This document shows, piece by piece, positions 12,866-25,614 of a stretch of DNA of 64,000 bases. The notes under the pieces are model-generated. The model saw only the letters and a list, made by a program, of their open reading frames with translations. It ran no database searches and was not told the origin of the DNA. This DNA comes from Chlorocebus sabaeus (lineage: Eukaryota > Chordata > Mammalia > Primates > Cercopithecidae), in NCBI RefSeq assembly GCF_047675955.1, contig NC_132914.1, forward strand, positions 42,495,521 to 42,559,520, in the 5' to 3' direction. A program made the translations under genes and the position numbers. Position 1 is the first letter of the stretch. Every line of letters starts with the position of its first letter.

Positions 12866-13710
12866 GAGAGGGGCAATTTTTATGTTTATTTTTAAAAAGA
12901 ACATAAACATCAGTTCTATGAGGAAATTGAACCAGTTTCAGTGTTTCTAGTAAATAACTACAAAAACTGTTGTGCAACTTTTGCCTTAATCCCAAGCATT
13001 CCTTTGTTTGATGGTGAGTTTGGGTTCTCAGTCTTTTTGTTATGATATTCCTCAAATTATTTGTGATAGGCATTCACTGAGTCTACCTGCAATATTAGTT
13101 CTACCACCCATTGAATATTTTTCTAAGTGAGTGTCCTCATCCCCCAAATTTCTATCATTGGGATTGAGGTATAATTTTCTCTGAATCATGTGACTTTCCA
13201 GTTGAGAAAATGACACATACTTGGTCCAAATAAAAAGGAAATGCCTTTTTGTTCTACTTCTTGAACATTCTTCCCTTCTCCAAGCTCCTGTATGACCACT
13301 GCAGCCTCCACTTTGAATCACTAACTGCTCATAATTTGGCAATGAGTCCGAAGATCTAGACTTTTACAGATTTGATTAAGGTCTGTTGAAATGATTATTT
13401 TACAAAATATATTGCCTTCGGATATTACTCTTCATGTGGTTGTGATTTTATACATTTTGCTGTGAACTTCATTCCTAACAAATAAAGCAGGAACTTCAAG
13501 TTCAATGACCATCCAGTGTATAGCAGGAAGATAAACAGCGGATTATGTTGGCATGCAATTATGGAAATAATGGTAAGTATGAAAGTTAGTAAACTTGGAG
13601 AGGAGCTACTAAGTACTCACTTCCCCAAGTCTCAGTTCCAGGCTGGTTGAAGCAGAAAGTTTTTGAAAATCTAGACATTACATCATGATTCCCCATTCTC
13701 TCTCTCATTC
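12866..13710 (-). mobile_element. 3'-transduced passenger sequence of the full-length L1
   Basis: About 845 bases of non-L1 DNA lie between the L1's own 3' end and the terminal poly(A), which is seen as poly-T at 12854-12865. On the minus strand an AATAAA (12890-12885) sits about 20 bases before the A-tail. The L1's own AATAAA is at 13722-13717, followed by a short A-rich remnant. Read-through past the weak L1 signal to a downstream signal explains the arrangement. I do not recognise the passenger. The 96-codon frame inside it has no family I know. Confidence 0.85.
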
Positions 13711-13944
13711 TTTTTCTTTATTTTTTAAAAATTATTATCATAATTTAAGTTCTAGGGTACATGTGCACAACGTGCAGGTTTTTTACATATGTATACATGT
13801 GCCATGTTGGTGTGCTGCACCCATTAATTCCTCATTTACATTAGGTATAACTCCTAATGCTATCCCTCCCCAGTAACCCCTCCCCACAATAGGACCTGGT
13901 GTGTGATGTTCCCCTTCCTGTGTCCAACTGATCTCATTGTTGAA

Positions 13945-16900
13945 TTCCCACCTATGAGGGAAAACATGCAGTGTTTGGTTTTCTGTTCTTGTGATAGTTT
14001 GCTGAGAATGATGGTTTCCAGCTGCATCCATGTCCCTACAAAGGACAAGAACTCATCCTTATTTATGGCTGCATAGTATTCCATGGTGTATATGGGCCAC
14101 ATTTTCTTAATCCAGTCTGTCACTGATGGACATTTGGGTTGATTCCAAGTCTTTGCTATTGTGAATAGTGCCACAATAAACATACGTGTGCATGTGTCTT
14201 TATAGCACCATGACTTATAATCCTTTGGGTATATACCCAGTAATGGGATGGCTGGGTCAAATGGTATTTCTAGTTCTAGATCCTTGAGGAATCACCACAC
14301 TGTTTTCCACAATGGTTGAACTAGTTTACAGTCCCACCAACAGTGTAAAAGTGTTCCTATTTCTCCACATCCTCTCCAGCACCTGTTGTTTCCTGATTTT
14401 TTAATGATTGCCATTCTAACTGTTGTGAGATTACCGGTATCTCATTGTAGGTTTGATTTGCATTTCTTTGATGGCGAGTAATGATGAGCATATTTCCATG
14501 TGTCTGTTGGCTGTATGAATGTCTTCTTCTGAGAAGTGTCTGTTCATGACCTTTGCCCACTTTTTGTTGGGGTTGTTTGTTTTTCTCTTGTAAATTTGAT
14601 TGAGTTCTTTGTAGGTCCTGGATATTAGCCATTTGTCAGATGAGTAGATTGCAAAAATGTTTTCCCATTCTGTAGGTGGCCTGTTCACTCTGATGGTAGT
14701 TTCTTTTGCTGTGCAGAAGCTCTTTAGTTTAATGAGATCCCACTTGTCAATTTTGGCATTGCTGCCGTTGCTTTTGGTGTTTTAGACATGAAGTCCTTGC
14801 CCATGCCTATGTCCTGAATGGTATTACCTAGGTTTTCTTCTAGGGCTTTTATGGTTTTAGGTCTACATTTGAGTCTCTAATCCATCTTGAATTAATTTTC
14901 ATATAAGGAGTAAGGAAAGGATCCAGTTTCAGCTTTCTACTTATGGCTAGCCAATTTTCCCAGCACCATTTATTAAATAGGGAATCCTTTCCCCATTTCT
15001 TGTTGTTGTCAGGTTTGTCAAAGATCAGATGGCTGTCGATGTGTGGTCTTATTTCTGAGGACTCTGTTCTGTTCCATTGGTCTATATCTCTGTTTTGGTA
15101 CCAGTACTATGCTGCTTTGCTTACTGTAGCCTTGTAGTATAGTTTGAAGTCAGGTAGCGTGATGCCTCCGGCTTTGTTCTATTGGCTTAGGATTGTCTTG
15201 GCAATGCAGGGTCTTTTTTGGTTCCATATGAACTTTAGCAGTTTTTTCCAATTCTGTGAAGAAAGACCTTGGTAGCTTAATGGGGATGGCATTGAATCTA
15301 TAAATTACCTTGGGCAGTATGGCCATTTTCATGATATTGATTCTTCCTATCCATGAGCACGGTATGTTCTTCCATTTGTTTGTGTCCTCTTTTATTTCAC
15401 TGAGCAGTGGTTTGTAGTGCTTTGTTCTCCTTGAAGAGGTCCTTTACATCCGTTGTAAGATGAATTCCTAGGTATTTTATTTTCTTTGAAGCTATGGTGA
15501 ATGGGAGTTCATTCATGATTTGGCTCTCTGTTTGTCTGTTACTGGTGTATACGAATGCTTGTGATTTTTGCACATTGATTTTGTATCCTGAGACTTTGCT
15601 GAAGTTGCTTATCAGCTTAAGGAGATTTTGGGCTGAGACAATGGGGTTTTCTAAATATACAATCATGTCACCTGCAAACAGGGACAATTTGACTTCTTCT
15701 TTTCCTAACTGAATACCCTTTATTTCTTTCTCTTGCCTGATTGCCCTAGCCAGAACTTCCAACACTATGTTGAATAGGAGTGGTGAGAGAGGGCATCCCT
15801 GTCTTGTGCCAGTTTTCAAAGGGAATTTTTCCAGTTTTTGCCCATTCAGTATGATATTGGTTGTGTGTTTCTCATAAATAGCTCTTATTATTTTGAGATA
15901 CATTCCATCAACACTGAATTTATTGAGAGTTTTTAGCAAGAAGGGCTGTTGAATTTTGTCAAAGGCCTTTTCTGCATCTATTGAGATAATCATGTGGTTT
16001 TTGTCTTTGGTTCTGTTTATATGCTGGATTACGTTTATTGATTTGCATATGCTGAGCCAGCCTTGCATCCCAGGGATGAAGCCCACGTGATCATGGTGGA
16101 TAAGATTTCCGATGTGCTGCTGGATTTTTTTTTGCCCGTATTTTATTGAGGATTTTTGCATCGATGTTCATCAGGGATATTGGTCTAAAATTCTCTTTTT
16201 TTGTTGTATCTCTGTCAGACTTTGGTATCAGGATAATGTTGGCCTTGTAAAATGAGTTAGGGAGGATTCCCTCTTTTTCTATTGATTGGAATAGTTTCAT
16301 AGGAATGGTACCAACTCCTCCTTGTACCTCTGGTAGAATTCGGCTGTGAATCCGTCTGGTCCTGGAATTTTTTGGGTTGGTAGGCTATTAATTATTGCCT
16401 CCATCTCAGAGCCTGCTATTGGTCTATTCAGGGATTCAACTTCTCCCTGGTTTAGTCTTGGGAGAGTGTAAGTGTCCAGGAAATTATCCATTTCCTCTAG
16501 GTTTTCTAGTTTATTTACATAGAGGTGTTTATAGTATTTTCTGATGGTAGTTTGTATTTCTGTGGGGTCGGTGGTGATATCTCCTTTACCAGTTTTTATT
16601 GCATCTATTTGATTCTTCTCTCTTTTCTTCTTTATTAATCTTGCTAGCAGTCTATCAATTTTGTTGATCTTTTCAAAAAACCAGCTCCTGGATTCATTGA
16701 TTTTTTGGAGGGTTTTTTGTGTCTCTATCTCCTTCAGTTCTGCTCTGATCTTAGTTATTTCTTGTCTTCTGCTAGCTTTTGAATGTATTTGCTCTTGCTT
16801 CTCTAGTTCTTTTAATTGCGATGTTAGGGTGTCAATTTTAGATCTTTCCCGCTTTCTCTTGTAGGCATTTAGTGCTATAAACTTCCCTCTATACACTGCT

Positions 16901-17772
16901 TTAAATGTGTCCCAGAGATTCTGGTATGTTGTATCTTTGTTCTCATTGGTTTCAAAGAACATCTTTATTTCTGCCTTCATTTCGTTATGTACCCAGTAGT
17001 CATTCAGGAGCAGGTTGTTCAGTTTCCATGTAGTTGAGCAGTTTTGATTGAGTTTCTTAGTCCTGAGTTCTAGTTTGATTGCATGTGGTCTAAGAGATAG
17101 TTTGTTATAATTTCTGCTCTTTTACATTTGCTGAGGAGTTCTTTACTTCCAACTGTGTGGTCAATTTTGGAATAAGTGCAATGTGGTACTGAGAAGAATG
17201 TATATTCTGTTGATTTGGGGTGGAGAGTTCTGTAGATGTCTATTAAGTCTGCTTGGTGCAGAGTTGAGTTCAGTTCCTGGATATCCTTGTTAACTTTCTG
17301 TCTCATTGATCTGTCTAATGTTGACAGTGGGATGTTGAAGTCTCCCATTATTATTGTATGGGAGTCTAAGTCTCTGTAAGTCTCTAAGGACTTGCACTAT
17401 GAATCTGTGTGCTCCTGTATTGGGTGCATATATATTTAGGATAGTTAGCTCTTCCTGATGAATTGATCCCTTTACCATTATGTAATGGCCTTCTTTGTCT
17501 CTTTTGATCTTTGATGGTTTAAAGTCTGTTTTATCAGAGACTAGGTTTGCAACCCATGCTTTATTTTGTTTTCCATTTGCCTGGTAGATCTTCCTCCATC
17601 CCTTTATTTTGAGCCTATGTGTGGCTTTGCATGTGAGATGGGTCTCCTGAATACAGCAAACTGATGGGTCTTGAATCTTTATCCAATTTGCCAGTCTGTG
17701 TCTTTTAATTGGACCATTTAGTCCACTTACATTTAAGATTAATATTGTTATGTGTGAACTTCATCCTGTCAT
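13945..17772 (-). pseudogene. L1 ORF2 remnant (endonuclease and reverse transcriptase)
   Basis: ORF2 begins at ATG 17772-17770 but meets TGA at the fourth codon. The endonuclease block with MGDFN is visible near 17348. The stretch ending near 17070 shows the catalytic DH but has a shifted frame after it. The reverse transcriptase domain is spread over 16980-16297 and 16161-15397. The usual FADD catalytic box reads FAGD here (GGT at 15672-15670), so one metal-binding aspartate is lost. The C-terminal zinc-knuckle region follows in several frames. The normal stop after SLIGGN is also changed to TCA. Confidence 0.9.
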
Positions 17773-17835
17773 TTTGATATTAGCTGGTTATTTTGCTCGT
17801 TAGTTGATGCAGTTTCTTCCTAGCATCGATGGACT

Positions 17836-18847
17836 TTACATTTTGGCATGTTTTTGCAATGACTGGTACCTGTTTTTCCTTTCCATGTTTAATGCTTCCT
17901 TCAGGATCTCTTGTAGGGCAGGCCTGGTGGTGACAAAATCTCTCAGCATTTGCTTGTCTGTAAAGGATTTTATTTCTCCTTCACTTATGAAACTTAGTTT
18001 GACTGGATATGAAATTCTGGGTTGGAAATTCTTTTCTTTAAGAATGTTGAATATTGACCCCCACTCTCTTGTGGCTTGGAGAGTTTCTGCCAAGAGATTT
18101 GCTGTTAGTCTGATGGGCTTTCCTTTGTTGGTAACCCGACCTTTCTCTCTGGCTGCCCTTAACATTTTTTCCTTCAACTTTGGTGAATCTGACAATTGTG
18201 TGTCTTAGAGTTGCTCTTCTTGAGGAGTATCTTTGTGGCATTCTCTGTATTTCCATAATTTGAATGTTGACCTGCCTTACTAGGTTGGGGAAGTTCTCCT
18301 GGAACATATCCTGCAGAGTGTTTTCCAACTTGGTTCCATTTCTCCCATCACTTTCAGGCACACCAATCAGATGTAGATTTGGTCTTTTCACATAATCCCA
18401 TATTTCTTGGAAGCTTTGTTCATTTCTTTTTACTCTTTTTTCTCTACACTTCTCTTCTCGCTTCATTTCATTCATTTGATCTTCAATCGCTGATACTCTT
18501 TCTTCCAGATGATTGAGTCGGTTACTGAAGCTTGTGCATTTGTCATGTAGTTCTCATGTTATGGTTTTCATCTCTATCAGTTCTTTTAAGGACTCCTGTA
18601 CATTGGTTATTTTAGTTAGCCATTTGTCACATCTTTTTTCAAGGTTTTTAGTTTGGTTGTGCTGGTTACATAGTTCCTCCTTTAGCTCCGAGAAGTTTGA
18701 TCGACTGAAGCCATCTTCTCTTAACTCATCAAAGTCATTCTCCATCCAGCTTTGTTCCATTGCTGGCGATGAGCTGCTTTCCTTTGGAGGGGGAGATGTG
18801 CTCTGATTTTTTGAATTTCCAGCTTTTCTGCACTGCTTTTTCCCCAT
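17836..18847 (-). pseudogene. L1 ORF1 remnant (RNA-binding chaperone)
   Basis: ORF1 encodes the RNA-binding trimer of LINE-1. The start MGKKQCRKAGNSKNQS, the coiled-coil region, the RRM-like region and the C-terminus ending NHAKM-like (here KHAKM) can all be followed on the minus strand. An in-frame TGA at 18554-18556 replaces what is normally a CGA codon, a typical CpG decay. A single-base frameshift near 18185 moves the C-terminal third (18195-17836) to another frame. Length otherwise matches the family at about 338 codons. Confidence 0.9.
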
Positions 18848-19873
18848 CTTTGTGGTTTTATCTGCCTTTGGTCTTTGATGATGGTGAAGTACTGATGGGA
18901 TTTTGGTGTGGGTGTCCTTTCTGTTTGTTAGTTTTCCTCCTAACAGTCAGGACCCTCAGCTGTACGTCTGTTGGAGCTTGCTTGAGGTCCACTCCAGACC
19001 CTGTTTGCCTGGGTATCAGTAGCAGAGGCTGCAGAAGATAGAATATTGCTGAACAGCGAGTGTTGCTGTCTGATTCTTGCTCTGGAAGCTTCGTCTCAGG
19101 GGTGTCCCCCACCGTGTGAGGTGTGAGGTGTCGGTCTGCACCTAGTGGGTGATGTCTCCCAGTTAGGCTACTCAGGGGTCAGGGACCCACTTGAGCAGGC
19201 AGTCTGTCCATTCTCAGATCTCAACCTCTGTGCTGGGAGATCCACTGCTCTCTTCAAAGCTGTCAGACAGGGACATTTACCTCTGCCGAGGTTTCTGCTG
19301 CTTTTTGTTTAGTTATGCCCTGTCCCCAGAGTCTACAGAGGCAGGCCAGCCTCCTTGAGCTGTGGTGGGCTCTACCCAATTCAAGCTTCCTGGTGGCTTT
19401 ATTTACCTACTTAAGCCTCAGCAATGGCAGGCACCCCTCCCCCAGCCTCATTGCGGCCTTACAGTTAGATCTCAGACTGCTGTGCTAGCAATGAGGGAGG
19501 CTCCGTGGGCATGGGACCCTCTGGGCCAGGTGTGGGATATAATTTCCTGGTGCGCCATTTGCTAAGACCCTTGGTAAAGCTCAGTATTAGGGTGGGAGTT
19601 ACCCGATTTTCCAGGTGTTGTGTCTCAATTTCCATTGGCTAGGAAAAGGAATTCCCTTCCCCCTTGTGCTTCCCAGGTGAGGCAATGCCTCACGCTGCTT
19701 CAGCTCTCGCTGTTCGGGCTGCACCCATGGACCAGCACCAACTGTCTGACATGCTACAGTGAGAAGAACCCAGTACCTCAGTTGAAAATGCAGAAATCAC
19801 CCGTGTTCTGTGTTGCTCATGCTGGGAGCTGGAGGCTGGAGCTGTTCCTATTCGGCCATCTAGGGTGCACTCC

Positions 19874-19890
19874 CATAAATGTCTTCTTTT
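19874..19890. repeat. Target-site duplication, right copy
   Basis: cataaatgtcttctttt, identical to 12837-12853. It lies directly against the 5' end of the full-length L1. Confidence 0.9.
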
Positions 19891-21315
19891 GAGAAGTGTC
19901 TGTTCATATCCTTTGGCCACTTTTTGATGGGGTTTTATTTCCTTATAAATTTGTTTAAGTTATTTGTAAATTCTGGATATTAAACCTATGTCAGATAGTT
20001 AGATTGCAAAAATTTTCTCCCATTCTGTAGTTTGCCAGTTCACTCTGATGCTGTGCCAAAGCTCTTTAGTTTAATTAGATCTCATTTGTCAATTTTGGAT
20101 TTGTTGCAATTGCATCGGCATTTTTGTCATAAAGTCTTTTCCCATGCCTATGTCCTGAATGGTATTCCCTAGGTTTTCTTCTAGAGTTTTTATGGTTCTG
20201 GGTTTTACATTTAAGTCTTTAATCCATCCTGAGTTAATTTTTGAAGATGTTAAGGACTACCTTTTTTTTTTTTTGGTATAAAGTGTAAGGACCACATTTT
20301 TGTGAAAGGTATAAGGTAAAATGGTCCAGTTTCAGTTTTCTGCATATGGCTAGCCAGTTTTCCCAGCACCATTTACTGAGTAGGAGATACTTTGCCTATC
20401 ACCTGTTTTTGTCAGGTTTGTCAAAGATCAGATGGTTATAGATGTGTGGTGTTATCTCTCCTCCATTGGTCTATACGTCTGTTTTGGTACCAGTACCATG
20501 CTGTTTTGGTTACTTTAGCCTTGTAGTATAGTTTGAAGTCAGTTAGTATGATGCCTCCAACTTTGCTCTTTTTGCTTAGGAATGTTTGGCTCTACAGGGT
20601 CTTCTTTGATTCCATATGAAATTTAAAATAGTTCTAATTCTGTGAATAATGCCAGTGGTAGTTTGATGGAAAGAGCATTGAATCTATAGATTACTGTGGG
20701 CAGTATGGCCATTTTGATGATATTGATTCCTCCTATCCATGAGGATGAAATGTTTTTCTATTTGTTTGTGTCCTCTCTTATTTCCTTGAGCAGTGGTTTC
20801 TGATTCTTCTTGAAGAGGTCCTTCACATCCCTTGCTAGCTGTATTCCTAGGTATTTTATTCTCTTTGTGGTGATTGTGAATGGGAGTTCATTCATGATTT
20901 GGCTCTCTGCTTGTCTATTGTTGTTGTAAAAGAATGCTTGTGATTTTTGCACATTGATTTTGTCTCCTGAGACTTTACTGAAGATGCTTAGTTTAAAGAG
21001 CTTTTGGACTGAGATGATGGGGTTTTCTAAATATAAAATCACGTTGTCTGCAAACACAGACAATTTGACTTCCGCTCTTCCTATTTGAATACCCTTTATT
21101 TCTTTCTCTTGCCTGATTTCCCTGGCCAGAACTTCCAATACTATGTTGAATAGGAGTAGGGAGAGAAGGCATCCTTGTCTTGTACTGGTTTTTAAAGGGA
21201 ATGCTTGTAGCTTTTGCCCATTCAATATGATATTGGCTGTGAGTTTGTCATAAATAGCTCTTATTATTTTGAGATATGTTCCATAAGTACCTAGTTTATT
21301 GAGAGGGTTTTCCTC
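19874..21315 (-). mobile_element. Older L1, 5' part (interrupted copy)
   Basis: ORF2 text on the minus strand resumes exactly where 12853 left off and runs back through the reverse transcriptase domain to about 21315, where the copy is 5'-truncated. Its catalytic box reads FADN (AAC at 21045-21043) instead of FADD. A 155-codon frame at 20758-21225 is the longest surviving piece. Confidence 0.9.
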
Positions 21316-21679
21316 TATTTCATCCGAAAATGAAACCTGCTGCTATTATTCTCATGTCTGGCAGAGTGATGTATCCCCACCACCACCACAACTGTTCTCT
21401 CTAAGCAGGGCTATCACCTGAAGATTTGTTGCCTCAAAAACATTTGTTTCAGATTTCCTGATATCTGAATGGCTTCAGAAAGTCTAAGGACTATGTTTAA
21501 TGAAGGAGAGTCTTATAAACATCCTAGGTTGGTTGTGATCAGGAATTCCACTTTGCTCATCTTGTTTGGATTCTCCACTACCCAACCCAATGCCTAACTC
21601 ACATAATCAACATGTATTTGGTTAATAAATGTGCAACTGAATTGTGAAACCCATGGCAACTGCAGCAGTTTATTTTTAA
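21316..21679. other. Unassigned stretch with a short L2-like tail
   Basis: Mostly unrecognised. Near 21580-21630 the text around catgtatttggttaataaatg resembles an L2 3' end. Confidence 0.4.
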
Positions 21680-22050
21680 TTAAAACAGCCCATAGGAATG
21701 AGGTAGTTCTGGAGTTACTACCTCCCAAAGTTCTGATTTTCTCTTTCTACTTTCTGTAAATCTTTTGTCTGAGAGATCCAATTTAGAGAGAACAGAGTCC
21801 AGTGAGTGCATTCCACCATTAACTTCAAATCCTGGGCAGTGGATTTTCTCTTTGCTCCATATAGGTTTGGCCCCGTATACAGGTCACAGGTATCCATGAA
21901 GGTCTGTAACATTCATAGTATTCTTATGACCTCCAATGAAACCCTGGTGAAGTATGGGATAGTTCTCACGCTCCCCTTTCATTTTGCCAACAAGTTCATG
22001 AATTTTGACCTGCTTTCCTTTTTCCTTTGAAATAGCTACCACACTTATTG
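21680..22050 (-). pseudogene. Possible decayed coding remnant, identity unknown
   Basis: On the minus strand one frame stays open for about 124 codons with a single internal TGA at 21886-21884. It reads like protein sequence: HELVGKMKGERENYPILHQ upstream of the stop and PIWSKEKIHCPGFEVNGG downstream, ending with TAA at 21682-21680. No splice signals or A-tail were found, and I do not recognise the family. It could be a processed-pseudogene fragment or a chance open frame. Confidence 0.35.
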
Positions 22051-22429
22051 TATTCTATGTTATTTTCCAAAACTAATTCTGAAGTGGCATGTAATCTCTC
22101 CAGCACCCTTTCATATACCCTCCGCCACCACCACCTACACACAACTTTCTTACCTACCTCACAACAACCTAAAGATGTTTTTCAATCTAAGTGTTTTGTG
22201 GGAAAACCAAAAAAGAATAATAAAAATGATGAATAAGAGGAGATATAAAGTTGTAATGTTGCTGATGTCTCACAATCTTTCTGCTAGTCTATAATTCCTC
22301 ACCACTCTTTCAGATGTTAACTGGAAATTTTACTGACAATTCTCTTTAGTGCTATAGGTGGAGCTCACCAAGCTTAAGCCTTTCTTTCTTAACCCTGCTT
22401 TTGTCTGGATCTGTGGCTTCCTAATGCTG

Positions 22430-22535
22430 GGCCATACATGTGAAGCATCACAATCATCTGGGAGCTTGAAAAGTACAGATTCTGAGGCCCAGCCCAGACC
22501 AAATGAACAAAGTGAATCAATCTGAACATCTTATA
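22430..22535 (+). mobile_element. MER5-type hAT fragment
   Basis: The core blocks caatcatctgggagcttg and ggcccagcccagacc match the MER5A consensus order. The ends are lost. Confidence 0.7.
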
Positions 22536-23379
22536 CTGCTAAATGGGGAGAGGGAAGAATGACTTTCTCCACATAGTCATTCAGGGACCCAGGCTAATAG
22601 AGGTTCTGCAATCTTCAATACAGGCTTCCAAGGTCACCAAGGTCATCTCTCTCCACTCTGTAAAAGAGAGAAGAGCATGAGGAGACAGGTGTGGGAGGTG
22701 TATGTAGCTCAGGCTTGGAAGTGACTCATGTTCCATTGGCCATAACTCAATCATATAGCACACCAAACTGCAAGGCTGACCGGGAAATGTTGCCTAGTTG
22801 TTGTTCCAGAAAGAAGAGGAGAACATGGATTTTGGTGAGCAGCTAGCATTATTTGTGAAATGATTTGAGATAACTAATATTCTTTTGGCAGGGCTAGAAA
22901 ACCAGCTTTCAGCCACTAGAATTGGTCTGATGTGAAGAAGTCACTACTGCTCTGCTCGATGTTGCAGCCATCATGTGAGGGAAGTAGCCGTGTACCCACT
23001 GCCATCATCAAAAGCCAGATTCTTGCATTTCCACTATGAACAGTAAAATGGATTCTGCCCATTCCTCTGGAGACTGGAGCCACAGAAGCCTTGCAGAGCT
23101 GAATCTGATGAAGAAAGTCCAGGTCACATTGCTTTGCCCTAGCTGCAAAAGGGAAGGTTGAGAATCAAGTCTTCTGGTTATATTTTTAGAGAGGCAGGAC
23201 TCATAAGACTAGACGGTGACCCAAACACATCCAGGATATTAAAGAGCTGCTAAACATCTAGAAAAAAATGATAAAATTCACACCGCAGATAGAGCTTCGA
23301 AAGGAGGGGCCATTGGCAAGCAACCCGTAAGAAATAAACCAAAATATATCAAGAATTATGATAAATATAACACAGTGAT
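22536..23379. other. Unassigned intergenic stretch
   Basis: No gene or repeat family that I recognise. Confidence 0.45.
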
Positions 23380-23805
23380 TGACAGATTGGACTAAGAAAA
23401 ACAAAAATTCAGCTATATGCTGTTTACCGTAAACATCCTAAGACATAAAGACATAAAAATGTTAAAAGACAATTATGGAATGTCACTCTAAAAAAAGCCG
23501 TTGTAGCAAAGGAGACTGTAAGCACAGTAGTGTCACCAAAGTGAAATTTGCCACATAGTTACAAAAGATTCAACTCACTGAAAATACGTAATAAATCTAA
23601 ACTTATATGTACCTAATAAAATAGCTTGAAAATATGAACAGCAAAATTTGACTGAACTACACAAGCAACTTGGAAAATCCTCTATTACAGTGAGATGCAT
23701 ATCACGACATTCTCAGTAACTAAGTCAAACCCCAAATTAATATGTATATGAAGATTTGGCAAAGTCACTAACAAGCTTAATCCAATATAAGTATATATTT
23801 AAAAC
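23380..23805 (+). mobile_element. Diverged L1M ORF2 endonuclease region
   Basis: Blocks such as ttcagctatatgctgttta, cctaataaaatagc and gactgaactacacaagcaa follow the order of old L1M ORF2 endonuclease text on the plus strand. There are numerous stops. Confidence 0.65.
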
Positions 23806-23869
23806 CTTGTTAATACCCTCCACTCTACAAGAAAACACTTCACATCAATTTGTTTACAGAAGCCTCCAC

Positions 23870-25355
23870 TGTCTAGTTCCTGTCCTCTCTTTCAGCTGAT
23901 GATTTCCTTGCTATTGCATTGAGAAATTTTAAGTATTAAGAACTTACCCAGGCTCCTTCTATCACATTTTCCCACTTGCCAACATGTGCACCCATACTCT
24001 GCCTCCCTACATGTACTGTAGATAACTACCTGTGCTCCTATGTAAAGCCAGTCCCTGTCCTTGTGCACTAGGTCCCATCATCCCTTCCAGTTTCTTTTTT
24101 CTAAGAGGCCTCCTTTCTCTGCTATATTATTCTGCTGGATCATTCCATCAGAATTACTATCAGCTTTTCCCCATCTCCTCTGCAAATATTGTTCATTTCT
24201 CTGTTACCCTTTGTAGTAAAAGTGCATGGCTATCCCCCAATACCTGTCCTCTGATACTCTCAAATCTACTCTAGTTTGGCTTTCACAGCCATTATTCCAC
24301 TGAAACTGTTCTAGTCAAAGTCTTCTGCACATTGCTAGATCCAATGGTCATTTCTGAGTCCCCATCTTACAATACTATTATAAGCATTGACCCAGTTGAT
24401 TACTCCCTCCATTTTTATCCACTTTCTAGGATACAAATCCCCCTTGGCTTTCTTCCCATCTCAAAGGTTGGTTCTTCTCAGTCTCTTACTGGTTCTTCAT
24501 CTCTTCTTGGACCTCTTGAAACTGGAGACTCTTAGGGCTCAGCCATTAGTCCTTTTCTCTTCTCTTTGCATACTCACTCCCTTGGCAACCTCATACAGTC
24601 TTGGGGCTTAAATGCCTCTTATTTGTTCCAAATGTGTATCTCCAGACCAGGAATCTCTGGAAATCCAAGTTTGCATATACAACTACCTACTCAATATCTC
24701 CTTTTGAACAGTTCGTTGACATCACAAATTCAACTTGTCTAAAACTTAACTTCTAATCTCACGCCCTCCGCCCCTGAAAACCTAAGTCACCCACAAACTT
24801 CCCTGCATCAATTATTGATGATTCTATACTTCCATGAACCCAGGCAGAAACTGTGGAGTCATCCTTGTCCCCTCTGTTTCATACTACCAATATTCTGTCA
24901 GGAAATGTTTAGGTCTATCTCTAAAATACATCAAGAATTTGCCCACTTCTCCCTACCTTCACTACTGTTACCATTATCCATGCAACCATCATCTCCTCAA
25001 TGGATTGCCACAGTATCATCCTAACTGGACTTCCTGCTTCCATCCTTCCCCTTTTAGTCTATTCTAAACACAATAGCCACAGTGACCCTTTGAAAATCTA
25101 AACACATCACATGACTTCACTGCTCTCCCTCTCACTGGGAGTAAAAGCCAAAGACCCTATAATGATCTGCACCTCTTATTATCTCACCTTATCTCTTACT
25201 ACACTCTTTTATTCAACCCCTGCAGTCACACTGCCTCTTTGTTGTCCTGTAAACACAACACATAAACTCCCACCTATCAGTATTTGTATCTTTATGCTCT
25301 TAGACGCTCTTCAATTCTTCACACTGTTTATTACCTCTGCCTGAAATGCTCTGGA
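23870..25355 (+). mobile_element. L2 LINE, long reverse-transcriptase segment
   Basis: About 1.5 kb of plus-strand L2 ORF2. Recognisable blocks in order are gtgcactaggtcccatc, ctggatcattcc, ccactgaaactgttc, ccagttgattactccctc, gggctcagccattagtcc and gtaaaagccaaagaccct. All frames are closed by many stops. It ends abruptly at about 25355, short of the L2 3' end. Confidence 0.85.
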
Positions 25356-25614
25356 CTACTGAGGTGGGTGCAATGAGGGGGAATGAGGTTAGAGTGTTCT
25401 TGGCAGAATGAAAAAACATGAGCAAAGACCTTAAAGCAATAGAGAGGGTATAAAGAGCAAAATGTGCTTTAAAAAAAAAAAGGTTCAGAGGGAAGGGATG
25501 ATGGTGAATGATGAAGTTGGACTGAGAATTAAGTGGTGACCATTTCGTAAATATCCATGTAGTCTCTGTTAAAGAACTTAGACTTCATCATAAAAGCAAT
25601 AGGGTATCTTCCAG
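25356..25614 (-). mobile_element. L2-like fragment in reverse orientation
   Basis: Blocks such as gagcaaagaccttaaagc and cttagacttcatc resemble reversed L2 3'-region text. The tail phrase ggggagtgacatgatga after the next L2 (about 27957) may be its continuation, which would make the following L2 an insertion into it. An A-run at 25472-25482 lies inside. Confidence 0.5.

Larger units (their letters stand above)
13711..19873 (-). mobile_element. Full-length L1PA-type LINE-1, inactive
   Basis: About 6.16 kb, with the L1PA 5' UTR start still readable next to the right-hand duplication (ATGGCCGAATAGGAACAGCT). It includes the whole 5' UTR, ORF1, the intergenic spacer, ORF2 and the 3' UTR with its poly(A) signal. 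Both frames are broken by stops and frameshifts, so it cannot move on its own. The ORF1 coiled-coil text (SNFSELKEELCNQHNQTKN) is of an older L1PA type rather than the youngest human L1. It interrupts an older L1 of the same orientation. Confidence 0.93.

Noticed and set aside
12621..13073. 150-codon minus-strand open frame
   Set aside because: It runs from the L1 passenger sequence through the poly(A) (a lysine run) into the older L1. It is an accident of the insertion junction.
17804..18208. 134-codon plus-strand open frame
   Set aside because: It is the antisense shadow of L1 ORF1.
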